Positions 54,326 through 60,994 of a stretch of DNA of 64,000 nucleotides are shown here, one piece after another (positions within the stretch are counted from its first letter, which is position 1; the number at the start of each line of letters is the position of its first letter). The stretch comes from Cyanobacteria bacterium FACHB-471. GTDB lineage: Bacteria; Cyanobacteriota; Cyanobacteriia; Elainellales; Elainellaceae. The DNA is taken from positions 62,001 through 126,000 of the forward strand of contig JACJOC010000058.1 in assembly GCA_014695345.1 (NCBI GenBank), read 5' to 3'. The translations under genes were made by a program, and so were the position numbers. The notes under the pieces are model-generated. The model did no database searches. It saw only the letters and a program-made list of their open reading frames with translations, and was not told where the DNA came from.

Positions 54326-54856
54326 ATGTCCCCTAACCCAAATGCTGTTACATCTGACTATCTGCCTGAAGAAACCCAGAAGACGGTAGACGCATTTTCA
54401 AAGCTCGGCACTGATGAAAAGCTGGCATTTCTCTACTATGTCTACACAAAGATGGGAGACTCTGTAACTCCAGCGGCTCCAGCAGCAACCGAACCCGAAC
54501 TTGCGCCTCAACTATTGGGCGATGTGTATGAGATGTCAAAGGACGAGCAGCTTGGCGTGATGCGGGCAATCGTCAATCAGGAAGATACTGACCTATCTCG
54601 TGCCTACGGTGCGTTGAAAGAAAATAACCAGCTTATGGTTTGGTTTGCTTGGGCACAGGCAATGGGCACTACAATTATTGGAATGCCTGATGATTACCAA
54701 ATTCCGCAAGCTATCAGCCAGCTCCTCAGCCAGATTGAAAATCTAGATTTTCAGGAGCAAATTTCGATGCTGCGCGAGGTGGCAGGCAGCATGGGCTACA
54801 GCGACGTAAAGGCAATTCCTAGTCAAGCAGAAACTGGCAAAACTGCTAGCCTATAA
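54326..54856 (+). CDS. Helical carotenoid protein (homologue of orange carotenoid protein N-terminal domain)
   Basis: A 176-residue all-helical protein matching the N-terminal domain of orange carotenoid protein. YYVYTKMG (37-44, with Tyr40 at the place of OCP Tyr44) and LMVWFAWAQAMG (103-114, with Trp106 at the place of OCP Trp110) are the carotenoid-contact helices, and MPDDYQIP matches the linker helix. There is no C-terminal NTF2-like domain, so it belongs to the stand-alone HCP group, members of which quench phycobilisome excitation or singlet oxygen. A separate C-terminal-domain homologue, which could deliver carotenoid, is not in this window. The first about 10 residues differ from OCP. 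Confidence 0.88.
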   Translation: MSPNPNAVTSDYLPEETQKTVDAFSKLGTDEKLAFLYYVYTKMGDSVTPAAPAATEPELAPQLLGDVYEMSKDEQLGVMRAIVNQEDTDLSRAYGALKENNQLMVWFAWAQAMGTTIIGMPDDYQIPQAISQLLSQIENLDFQEQISMLREVAGSMGYSDVKAIPSQAETGKTASL

Positions 54857-55027
54857 GCAAGTCATGTAGCAGGGTCGCACGATGTAATAGCTGTAGTTGT
54901 TGGGTGTGTTTGGCAAAATTGCAGTAGAAGGACTACCTGGGGGAGGTCAGGTTCAGGAAACTGTGAGAGAATCGGCTCAGACTTTACTCAAAGCCAGTCT
55001 AGTAAGCTAATTCCCTTAAATTTGCTC

Positions 55028-55594
55028 ATGCACCACAGTTTTTTGATCCGAATTGCAGCCATTCCACTCGTTGCGACTGGGTTATTGGCTACTGTGTCCA
55101 CTGCTCCAGCCGCCGCTGTCGGTAATGATTACCAAACTTGTGCAAATGAGTTGCTGAGTGCAGGTATTTCTGAGGAAGAAGCCGCCGCTGCCTGCGCGGC
55201 AGCTCTTAATCCTGAAGAGCTATCTGAATGTGTGATTGCCATTGATGCGGGGACTGCAGTTGAGGCAACGGACGCACTATCGGGCTGTCGGCGGGTACGT
55301 CGTCCAGATGAACTGTCAACTTGCGTGGTTGACGTCGCTTTTGATGTTGATGCAACAGAAGCCTTGAATGTGTTGGACTATTGTCGTCGCAGCCTATTAC
55401 CAGAACGCTTTTCAGAATGTGTTGTGGGGTTGCGGACTGAGGTTAGGTTTCCAACAGATGAAATTCTCAATACCTGTATTGCAGCAGGCGATCGCCCCCG
55501 TGAGCTATCCCCCACCTTCATTCCTCTAACCCCAAGCCAAACTCCTATTAACCCAGATATTCGAGTCACTCCTATCCTGCCGGGGGGACAGTAG
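55028..55594 (+). CDS. Secreted cysteine-repeat protein of unknown function
   Basis: A 188-residue exported protein. The signal peptide (FLIRIAAIPLVATGLLATVSTAPAAA in pieces) is followed by repeated segments with paired cysteines: LSECVIAI...LSGCRR, LSTCVVDV...LDYCRR, FSECVVGL...LNTCIAA, spaced by about 35-40 residues, plus an initial CANELL...AAACAAAL. It thus looks like four small helical units with two cysteines each. The C-terminus is a Pro/Thr-rich tail. I believe such proteins are widespread in cyanobacteria, without known function. The ATG at 55028 is preferred over the TTG two codons earlier. A palindrome follows it between the two convergent genes. Confidence 0.78.
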   Translation: MHHSFLIRIAAIPLVATGLLATVSTAPAAAVGNDYQTCANELLSAGISEEEAAAACAAALNPEELSECVIAIDAGTAVEATDALSGCRRVRRPDELSTCVVDVAFDVDATEALNVLDYCRRSLLPERFSECVVGLRTEVRFPTDEILNTCIAAGDRPRELSPTFIPLTPSQTPINPDIRVTPILPGGQ

Positions 55595-55613
55595 AGCGTA
55601 GCAGAATTCTATG

Positions 55614-55638
55614 GGGGCTTGGCAATGCCAAGCCCCTA
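55614..55638. repeat. Palindromic repeat between convergent genes
   Basis: The arms GGGGCTTGGCA and TGCCAAGCCCC (11 bp each) flank a single A and are followed by TAC. It lies 20 bp after the stop of the cysteine-repeat gene and 9 bp from the end of the convergent TPR gene, so it probably serves as hairpin terminator for both. It belongs with the 37082 and 40006 elements by its GGGG/CCCCTAC ends. Confidence 0.8.
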
Positions 55639-55646
55639 CAAAGTTT

Positions 55647-56681
55647 TTATCCCTGACTTGCCTCCTCGGCCCTATCTCTTGCCGCTGAGCAGTTTTGGTC
55701 TCTGCCAGTCGCGCGGGTGTCAGCACGGCAGGCTTCCCAGGCAATTTGACCGGCCAGGGTGGGGAGCAGTTGAGTTTGCCGTTCTAGTGCCTGCTGAAAG
55801 AATGTTAGACTTTCCTGATCTCTTTCCTGCTGCACCAAAATTTGGGCTTTGAGATAGAGCAGGTCGGGGTTATCGGGCGTTGCCTGCAAGGCTTGCTCAA
55901 CGGCTGCCATAGCTTCGTCTTGCTGGTCAAGGTCGCGGTAGGCGATCGCAATCCCCCGCTGGGCTAAGTATTCAGGAGCCGCATAGTTCTCTAGGCGTTC
56001 AATTGCCTGATCTGGATCGGAAAAAGGCAGATTTACTGCCAACATCAAATCCATGTATCCCTTCAACAGATTTAGCTCCGGATCAGTAGGGTCAATTTCT
56101 TCGGCTGCTTTAAGGCTATCAAACACCAGTTGAAGTTTGCTTAGGGCAGAGGGCGTTCCTCTAACGACCCCTTGAACGGTTATCGTATGGGCACCTTCGA
56201 GAAAATGACCAGCAGCAATGTAGATGTTGCCCCTTAGGGGATCTGTTGCAATCAGCCGCTCAGCCGCCTCGCGGGTCAGGGTTGCATTCTCTGACATAGC
56301 ATCTAGATCTTCATTCATAAAAGCCAGAGAAGCTTTCATGGCGTAAGCAAGCGGTTCATTGGTTTGGGCAGACTGGAGCAACTGCTCAGCCGAGCGATAG
56401 TTTCCTTGCTCAAATAGCGCATTGAAAGCTGCTTCGGTCTGGTCATCAATCGCCCGAGGATTGCTTTCTCTAAATGGATCGCCTGCCAGCGATGGAGTGA
56501 CCCATAGGGTAGCGATCGCCATTGCTCCAGCGATCGTAGCCACAGCCTGTCTAGCAGCTACTAAAACGGGTTGCTTTTTATTGTGTCCGTGCAATAAATC
56601 AATGGAAACAGACTTTAGCCCTTTTGTGCCTCTAGATTGGAGCTTTTGTAGCGATAGAGACGTTGTAGGCGTTCCGGTCAT
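55647..56681 (-). CDS. TPR-repeat protein with N-terminal membrane segment
   Basis: A 344-residue protein. After about 40 basic residues there is a signal-anchor (VATIAGAMAIATLWVTPSLAG, about 47-67, with a possible cleavage at SLAG), then a helical repeat region. Recognisable TPR units are at about 75-110, 200-235 and 235-300 (EYLAQRGIAIAYRDLDQQDEAMAAVEQAL, DLLYLKAQILVQQERDQESLTFFQQAL), and a cysteine pair sits near the C-terminus. Proteins with LLKGYMDLMLAVNLPFSDP are, I believe, a conserved cyanobacterial TPR family (Sll0314/Alr1548-like; not certain). It would act as a scaffold in the periplasm or at the membrane. Confidence 0.82.
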   Translation of the reverse strand: MTGTPTTSLSLQKLQSRGTKGLKSVSIDLLHGHNKKQPVLVAARQAVATIAGAMAIATLWVTPSLAGDPFRESNPRAIDDQTEAAFNALFEQGNYRSAEQLLQSAQTNEPLAYAMKASLAFMNEDLDAMSENATLTREAAERLIATDPLRGNIYIAAGHFLEGAHTITVQGVVRGTPSALSKLQLVFDSLKAAEEIDPTDPELNLLKGYMDLMLAVNLPFSDPDQAIERLENYAAPEYLAQRGIAIAYRDLDQQDEAMAAVEQALQATPDNPDLLYLKAQILVQQERDQESLTFFQQALERQTQLLPTLAGQIAWEACRADTRATGRDQNCSAARDRAEEASQG

Positions 56682-56949
56682 AATTCAGCCTCAATAAAGT
56701 TGTAGTGAAGGAGTTAAATCAAGATAATTTCAACACGCCGTATGGCATTAGCACACAGGCGGATTTCACGCATCTGGGTGGATATGGATCGCACCAATTA
56801 TCCACATTCAAAAGCGTATACCTCAGAGGTTAAGAGAATTTTGAGGACATCGACTATGACGCGATCGCCCTGAAGGGGTTCCTATTTGTATCAAGTTTGC
56901 AAATTCCTAGACTAGTATAGAAATCACATCGCTGCTTGCCTGACTGCTA

Positions 56950-57618
56950 ATGCTCTATCTTAGAAATCTGGTTTATCATCCCGCTGCAACTCCAACCGCA
57001 ATTCTGAAATCGATCAATTTAGAATTAGCGCCTAAACAGATGGGATTGGTAATCGGTCCGAGCGGCTCTGGCAAAAGTACACTACTCGAAATTTTGGCAG
57101 GTTTAGCGCAAAAAACATCCGGCGCAATTCACTGGCGCAGTCAAGAACTCACACCCGAACACCTTCAGCAACTAGGTGGATTAGTTTTTCAGTTTCCAGA
57201 GCGCCACTTCTGCGGCAGCACGATTCTAGATGAACTGCGGCTGGGCCATCCTGAACTGGGCAAAGAACGCATCGAGCAAGCCCTTCAGCAGGTTGGGCTG
57301 GCTCACATACCGCTAAAAACCTCGCCTCACTCGCTCAGCGGTGGGCAGCAACGGCGCTTAGCTCTGGCAGTCCAGTTGATTCGTCAGCCCTATTTGCTGC
57401 TGCTAGATGAACCCACAGCAGGGTTGGATTGGTCGATGCGCCAACAGTTAGTGAGTTTACTGGCAAAGCTCAAGCAAGACTGGAGTTTGCTAATTGTCAC
57501 CCACGACGCTGGAGATTTACTGGCGATCGCCGATCAGTGCTGGACGCTCAATCATGGTGAGCTTGCTCCAGCAGATCCCGCTAAGCTGGCAATTGGTAGA
57601 CCACAGCCCGTGAGATAG
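56950..57618 (+). CDS. ABC transporter ATP-binding protein, CbiO/ECF-like
   Basis: A 222-residue stand-alone ATPase. Walker A GPSGSGKST (about 37-45), the Q-loop in VFQFPERHFCG (78-88, with the FPERHF wording of energy-coupling factor ATPases), signature LSGGQQRRLALA, Walker B YLLLLDEPTAG and switch histidine THD are all present. The closest relatives in my memory are cyanobacterial and chloroplast CbiO-like proteins (plant ABCI11/NAP14), linked to metal homeostasis, but this is not proved. No permease is adjacent. The gene lies 21 bp before rsmG on the same strand. Confidence 0.87.
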   Translation: MLYLRNLVYHPAATPTAILKSINLELAPKQMGLVIGPSGSGKSTLLEILAGLAQKTSGAIHWRSQELTPEHLQQLGGLVFQFPERHFCGSTILDELRLGHPELGKERIEQALQQVGLAHIPLKTSPHSLSGGQQRRLALAVQLIRQPYLLLLDEPTAGLDWSMRQQLVSLLAKLKQDWSLLIVTHDAGDLLAIADQCWTLNHGELAPADPAKLAIGRPQPVR

Positions 57619-57639
57619 GGAAAAAAAGAGGGGTGAGGA

Positions 57640-58401
57640 ATGCAAGACGAAGGGAAAGGCAAAATTTTTTTGCCTGTCATGGCTGAACTGTGGCAGGAGA
57701 CAGTAGGCTGGCAGCCTGACGAACAGCAGCAGACAAAATTTCAGCGTCTCTATGAGCTGATTCTAGAAGGCAACCAAAAACTTAACCTAACGCGCATCAC
57801 AGAGCCGCAGGAATTTTGGGAAAAGCACCTGTGGGATTCCCTCCGAGGCATTGCTTTTCTGTTGAAGGACAACAAAACTCCAGCGGATGAGTTAACTTCC
57901 TCGTCCTTGCAAATCCTTGACATTGGTACTGGAGCAGGTTTTCCTGGGCTGCCCGTGGCGATCGCCCTACCCCACGCAACCGTCACCCTACTCGATTCAA
58001 CCCGCAAAAAAATCGCTTTCCTCGACTCTCTCATCCCTGAACTGTCTGTTGAGAATGTGAAAACGCTAGTGGGGCGAGCAGAACAAATGAGGGGCGATCG
58101 CCAACACCGAGAACAGTACGATTTAGCGCTAATTAGAGCCGTTGGTTCTGCCTCAGCCTGCGCTGAATATGCCCTACCGCTACTGAAACCGGGCGGCTCA
58201 GTGGTTCTCTACCGAGGACAGTGGACAGATGCGGAAGCAACGGAATTGGCTCAAACGGCTGAGCGATTTAACGGCAAACTTGACACAGTCGAAGAATTTA
58301 CCACGCCGCTAACTCAAGGTATCCGTCACTGCATCGCTGTGCAGAAAGTTAGCTCTAGTCAAGTCAATTTGTCCAGGAAAACAGTTTCTTCACCGACTTA
58401 G
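57640..58401 (+). CDS. rsmG: 16S rRNA (guanine527-N7)-methyltransferase
   Basis: A 253-residue SAM-dependent methyltransferase modifying G527 of 16S rRNA. QKLNLTRITEPQEFWEKHLWDS (46-67 in part) and the SAM loop DIGTGAGFPGLP (94-105) are diagnostic, with VTLLDSTRKKIAFL and LIRAVGSASACAEYALPLLKPGG further on. The start at 57640 is kept because GTGAGGA lies just upstream and the cyanobacterial homologues carry a similar short N-terminal extension; ATG 57679 is an alternative. It is convergent with the aldo/keto reductase gene, 10 bp apart. Confidence 0.95.
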   Translation: MQDEGKGKIFLPVMAELWQETVGWQPDEQQQTKFQRLYELILEGNQKLNLTRITEPQEFWEKHLWDSLRGIAFLLKDNKTPADELTSSSLQILDIGTGAGFPGLPVAIALPHATVTLLDSTRKKIAFLDSLIPELSVENVKTLVGRAEQMRGDRQHREQYDLALIRAVGSASACAEYALPLLKPGGSVVLYRGQWTDAEATELAQTAERFNGKLDTVEEFTTPLTQGIRHCIAVQKVSSSQVNLSRKTVSSPT

Positions 58402-58411
58402 CCCTACATAC

Positions 58412-59593
58412 TTATTGCTGAGAAAGCCGCTGAACCGTCTTGCCGCCTAGAAGCTGGTGAGTTTCTTCTAAAAGGGCTGGAATTTTGTCGGCGTGGGGAC
58501 TCTGAGATAAACATTGGCGCAAGTCTAGACTTTTCACTCGATCGGCTTTGTTGCCGGGAAACCAGTGACTCGCATTGCCCAGCATGTTGTAGCGAGTTTG
58601 AGCGAAATCAACCAGGTCGTAGGCGATCGCCAAATTCCTCAGCCACAAAATCGACCTAATATTTATGCCTCCTGGTGTTTCCTCTGGTTTGGGTAGCCCA
58701 ATGTGCCAGGTTTTGTACCAGGTTTCGCCCAAGCGGGCGATCGCCTCATTCTCCAACCGTTTTAAAATTGGCGGCAAAACAGTATCGGTCTGGTCGAGCA
58801 GTGGCAGTGCCTTCAAATGCTCATCAAAATCTTGAGGTCTCGCCGCCCCAATGCTAAGCGTGTGAACTTGGGGATGGCTGAGGCAAAACAGATCGTTAAA
58901 TACCATTGGGCTGAGCGGGGCACACAGTTCTACTAGCTTCGGGGACGGTTGATAGAGCATTCCGCCTTTGTCAGAGGGGCTGATGATGAAAACGCCCATA
59001 TCTCGCTCAGTCGTCGCTTCGATTGCTGCCCAGTTGATTTGATTGATGTAGTACCAGTGCAGGTTAATGTAGTCGAACTGGTTAGTCTCAACCGTTCGCA
59101 GAATGATGTCGGTTGGCGCGTGAGTCGAGAAACCAATGAACCGCACTTTGCCCTGCTGCTGAAGCTGTCGCGCTACATCCAGACAACCACCAGGACGAAT
59201 GCTTTGGTGTAGCAGTTCAGGGGTATTGATACCGTGCAACCCTAACAGGTCAACGTGGTCGAGCCGCAGGTTAGAGAGGGACTGGTCAAAGGTGCGGCGA
59301 AACTCTTTGGGGTCTTCACACGGACTCACTTTAGTCTGCACAATTAGCTGTTCTCGCGGCAGCTTTGGCAAAATTCGCCCTAGCTGTAGCTCTGAACTGC
59401 CATAGCCTCTGGCAGTTTCAATGTGGTTGATGCCCACTTCTAGCGATCGCCGAATTGTAGCTTCCAGGTTTTTCTGGCGATCGTTTGGAATGCTCCATCC
59501 CGGCACGTCTTTCCAGGAATGCTGATAGCGCATTCCACCACAGGAAAACACGGGCATCTGTAACTCTGTCCGGCCAAAGCGTCGATACTGCAT
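58412..59593 (-). CDS. Aldo/keto reductase
   Basis: A 393-residue NAD(P)H-dependent reductase. The TIM-barrel landmarks are GINHIETARGYGSSELQLG (catalytic Asp replaced by Glu-Thr, Tyr in GYGSSE), the LLGLHGIN strand and VRFIGFSTHAP. The usual 'D-T-A-x-x-Y' motif reads E-T-A-R-G-Y, so the conserved aspartate is a glutamate. The C-terminal about 90 residues have no 4Fe-4S cysteine cluster, unlike many predicted oxidoreductases of the long Fer4-fused type, although the length matches them. The substrate is unknown. The start is ATG 59593. Confidence 0.87.
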   Translation of the reverse strand: MQYRRFGRTELQMPVFSCGGMRYQHSWKDVPGWSIPNDRQKNLEATIRRSLEVGINHIETARGYGSSELQLGRILPKLPREQLIVQTKVSPCEDPKEFRRTFDQSLSNLRLDHVDLLGLHGINTPELLHQSIRPGGCLDVARQLQQQGKVRFIGFSTHAPTDIILRTVETNQFDYINLHWYYINQINWAAIEATTERDMGVFIISPSDKGGMLYQPSPKLVELCAPLSPMVFNDLFCLSHPQVHTLSIGAARPQDFDEHLKALPLLDQTDTVLPPILKRLENEAIARLGETWYKTWHIGLPKPEETPGGINIRSILWLRNLAIAYDLVDFAQTRYNMLGNASHWFPGNKADRVKSLDLRQCLSQSPHADKIPALLEETHQLLGGKTVQRLSQQ

Positions 59594-59670
59594 GAGGTAA
59601 AGCGTCAGGGAGTAGAGAACGGCAATACTTAGAACTTAACATCCCTGAACTTAACATTTGAGTAGCTCCC

Positions 59671-59703
59671 GTAGGATGCGTTAGGCGCTAGCCGTAACGC
59701 ATC
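59671..59703. repeat. Dispersed palindromic repeat ('GTAGGATGCGTTA' type)
   Basis: GATGCGTTA at 59675-59683 and TAACGCATC at 59695-59703 are perfect 9-bp arms around GGCGCTAGCCG, which itself is nearly palindromic. The leading GTAG matches the other dispersed palindromes in the window. Confidence 0.78.
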
Positions 59704-59746
59704 GTCCACAATTTCAGTGCACTACGCCCACAAGCTCCATCCTTTA

Positions 59747-59977
59747 GAAGCTATGCAGAACCACAAAGGAGCCATGCAGAATCATTCAGCAGCTATACGG
59801 AACTGTTGAGAAGCTATGCAGAACTATTGAGGAGCTGTGCAGAACTATTGAGGAGCTGTGCAGAACTGTTGAGGAGCTGTGCAGAACTGTTGAGGAGCTG
59901 TGCAGAACTGTTGAGGAGCTGTGCAGAACTACAAAGCAGCTGTGCAGAACTACAAAGGAGCTGTGCGGAGTCGCTGA
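59747..59977. repeat. Tandem array, 21-bp period, 11 units
   Basis: Units begin at 59747, 59768, 59789, 59810, 59831, 59852, 59873, 59894, 59915, 59936 and 59957, exactly 21 bp apart. Each reads GGAGCTGTGCAGAACT plus a five-base end that is either GTTGA/ATTGA or ACAAA. Units 59852, 59873 and 59894 are identical. The first three and the last are diverged, so the array grew from its centre. The plus strand reads as the heptad LLRSCAE, the minus strand as VLHSSST. Confidence 0.92.
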
Positions 59978-59995
59978 GCAGCCAAACCCTGAGCC

Positions 59996-60030
59996 GTAGG
60001 ACGAGTCAAGCAAAGCTTATCTGTCCTAAC
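59996..60030. repeat. Diverged 'GTAGG...AAGCAAAGC' palindrome
   Basis: The element starts GTAGGACGAGTC, has the centre AAGCAAAGC found in the 25588 element, and ends GTCCTAAC. The outer stem TAGGAC/GTCCTA differs from the 25588 copy but still pairs, i.e. the changes are compensatory. Confidence 0.72.
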
Positions 60031-60082
60031 ATCAGGCATGGAGTGCATCAGGTACTGTCGTAACGCACGTTGCTGATTGCTT

Positions 60083-60113
60083 GGTGCGTTACGCTGCGCT
60101 AACAGCACCCTAC
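60083..60113. repeat. Dispersed palindromic repeat ('GTGCGTTACGCT' type), second copy
   Basis: GGTGCGTTACGCTGCG is followed by CTAACAGCACC and CTAC, matching the element at 39230-39259 except for a small insertion in the right arm. A CGTAACGCAC at 60060-60069 upstream can pair with GTGCGTTACG as an alternative stem. Confidence 0.78.
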
Positions 60114-60164
60114 TTTGAGGTCAAATCGCTAGATTGCTGTCTAAGTAAGTTGCTCAGGATGCGG

Positions 60165-60878
60165 TTACTCCATTTCCCGCACGCTCGCCTCTCCGTCTTT
60201 GACTTCACCAATCAAAACCACATCAGTTACGCCAACAAATAGCCCATTCTCCAGCACACCAGGAATGTTGTTTAGCGTCTTTTCCAGTTCCGCAGGGTCG
60301 GCAATCGCTTCAAACGTCACATCCAGCACCATGTTGCCCTGATCAGTAATGACCGGGCCGTCTTTCTTTACGCCCATCCGCAATTCTGGTTTGCCGCCCA
60401 GCGCTTCGATTGCTTTGGTGGCGGGAGTAATTGCCATCGGCAGCACTTCTACAGGCAGCGCAAAGGTAGAGCCGAGGCGATCGACCAGCTTGGAACTGTC
60501 TACCACGACGATAAACAGCTTTGCTAACGAATCCACCACTTTTTCGCGGGTGTGAGCTGCGCCGCCGCCCTTAATCAGATTCTTTTGCGGATCGACCTCG
60601 TCCGCGCCATCAATGGCGATATCAATTTGGTCAATTTCGTCCAGGGTGGTTAAAGGAATGCCATACTGTTTTGCTAGAACGGATGCCTGAAAAGAGGTAG
60701 GAATGCCTTTAATATCCTTCAAGTCGCCAGATTTTAGGCGATCGCCTAAATGTTGAATTGCAAAGGCAGTAGTTGACCCCGTGCCTAACCCCACAATGGA
60801 ACCTGACTGCACGCGGTCGGCGGCAGCTTTGCCCACCTGCTGTTTCATCAACTTAACGGGATCAAGTCCTGTAGTCAT
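60165..60878 (-). CDS. rpiA: Ribose-5-phosphate isomerase A
   Basis: A 237-residue enzyme converting ribose 5-phosphate and ribulose 5-phosphate, needed in the Calvin cycle and pentose phosphate pathway. [10 protein letters not shown] (30-39) binds the phosphate, DGADEVD (90-96) carries the catalytic aspartates and [11 protein letters not shown] (103-113) the lysines and catalytic glutamate. The start at 60878 ([11 protein letters not shown]) is preferred over a frame reaching 60989, because an AGGAGGG site lies 7-8 bp upstream and the extra 37 residues are not RpiA-like. It is divergent from the TPR-membrane gene at 60995. Confidence 0.96.
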   Translation of the reverse strand: MTTGLDPVKLMKQQVGKAAADRVQSGSIVGLGTGSTTAFAIQHLGDRLKSGDLKDIKGIPTSFQASVLAKQYGIPLTTLDEIDQIDIAIDGADEVDPQKNLIKGGGAAHTREKVVDSLAKLFIVVVDSSKLVDRLGSTFALPVEVLPMAITPATKAIEALGGKPELRMGVKKDGPVITDQGNMVLDVTFEAIADPAELEKTLNNIPGVLENGLFVGVTDVVLIGEVKDGEASVREME

Positions 60879-60994
60879 TGGCAAACCCTCCTGTGAAAAG
60901 CTTCTGCGAAAAGACAGACGGTTTCTAGCATGACGTAAAGTTGTCCCAATTCCTAGCCTCTCAACTTCAAGCGTTTTCGATTGATCCAACCTTT

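Larger units (their letters stand above)
59594..60164. other. Intergenic repeat island, 571 bp
   Basis: The gap between two minus-strand genes is filled with four repeat elements: a palindrome at 59671-59703, the 21-bp tandem array at 59747-59977, a palindrome at 59996-60030 and another at 60083-60113. The frames open along the array on both strands are by-products of its period. No gene is called. Confidence 0.75.

Noticed and set aside
59747-59977. CRISPR array
   Set aside because: The units are contiguous with no unique spacers, and no cas genes are in the window.
59806-60063. 85-codon plus-strand frame with LLRSCAE heptads, and a matching minus-strand frame
   Set aside because: A 21-bp repeat without stop codons is open by itself. 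There is no ribosome site, and the frame runs through unrelated palindromes. Kept only as a hypothesis in the findings.
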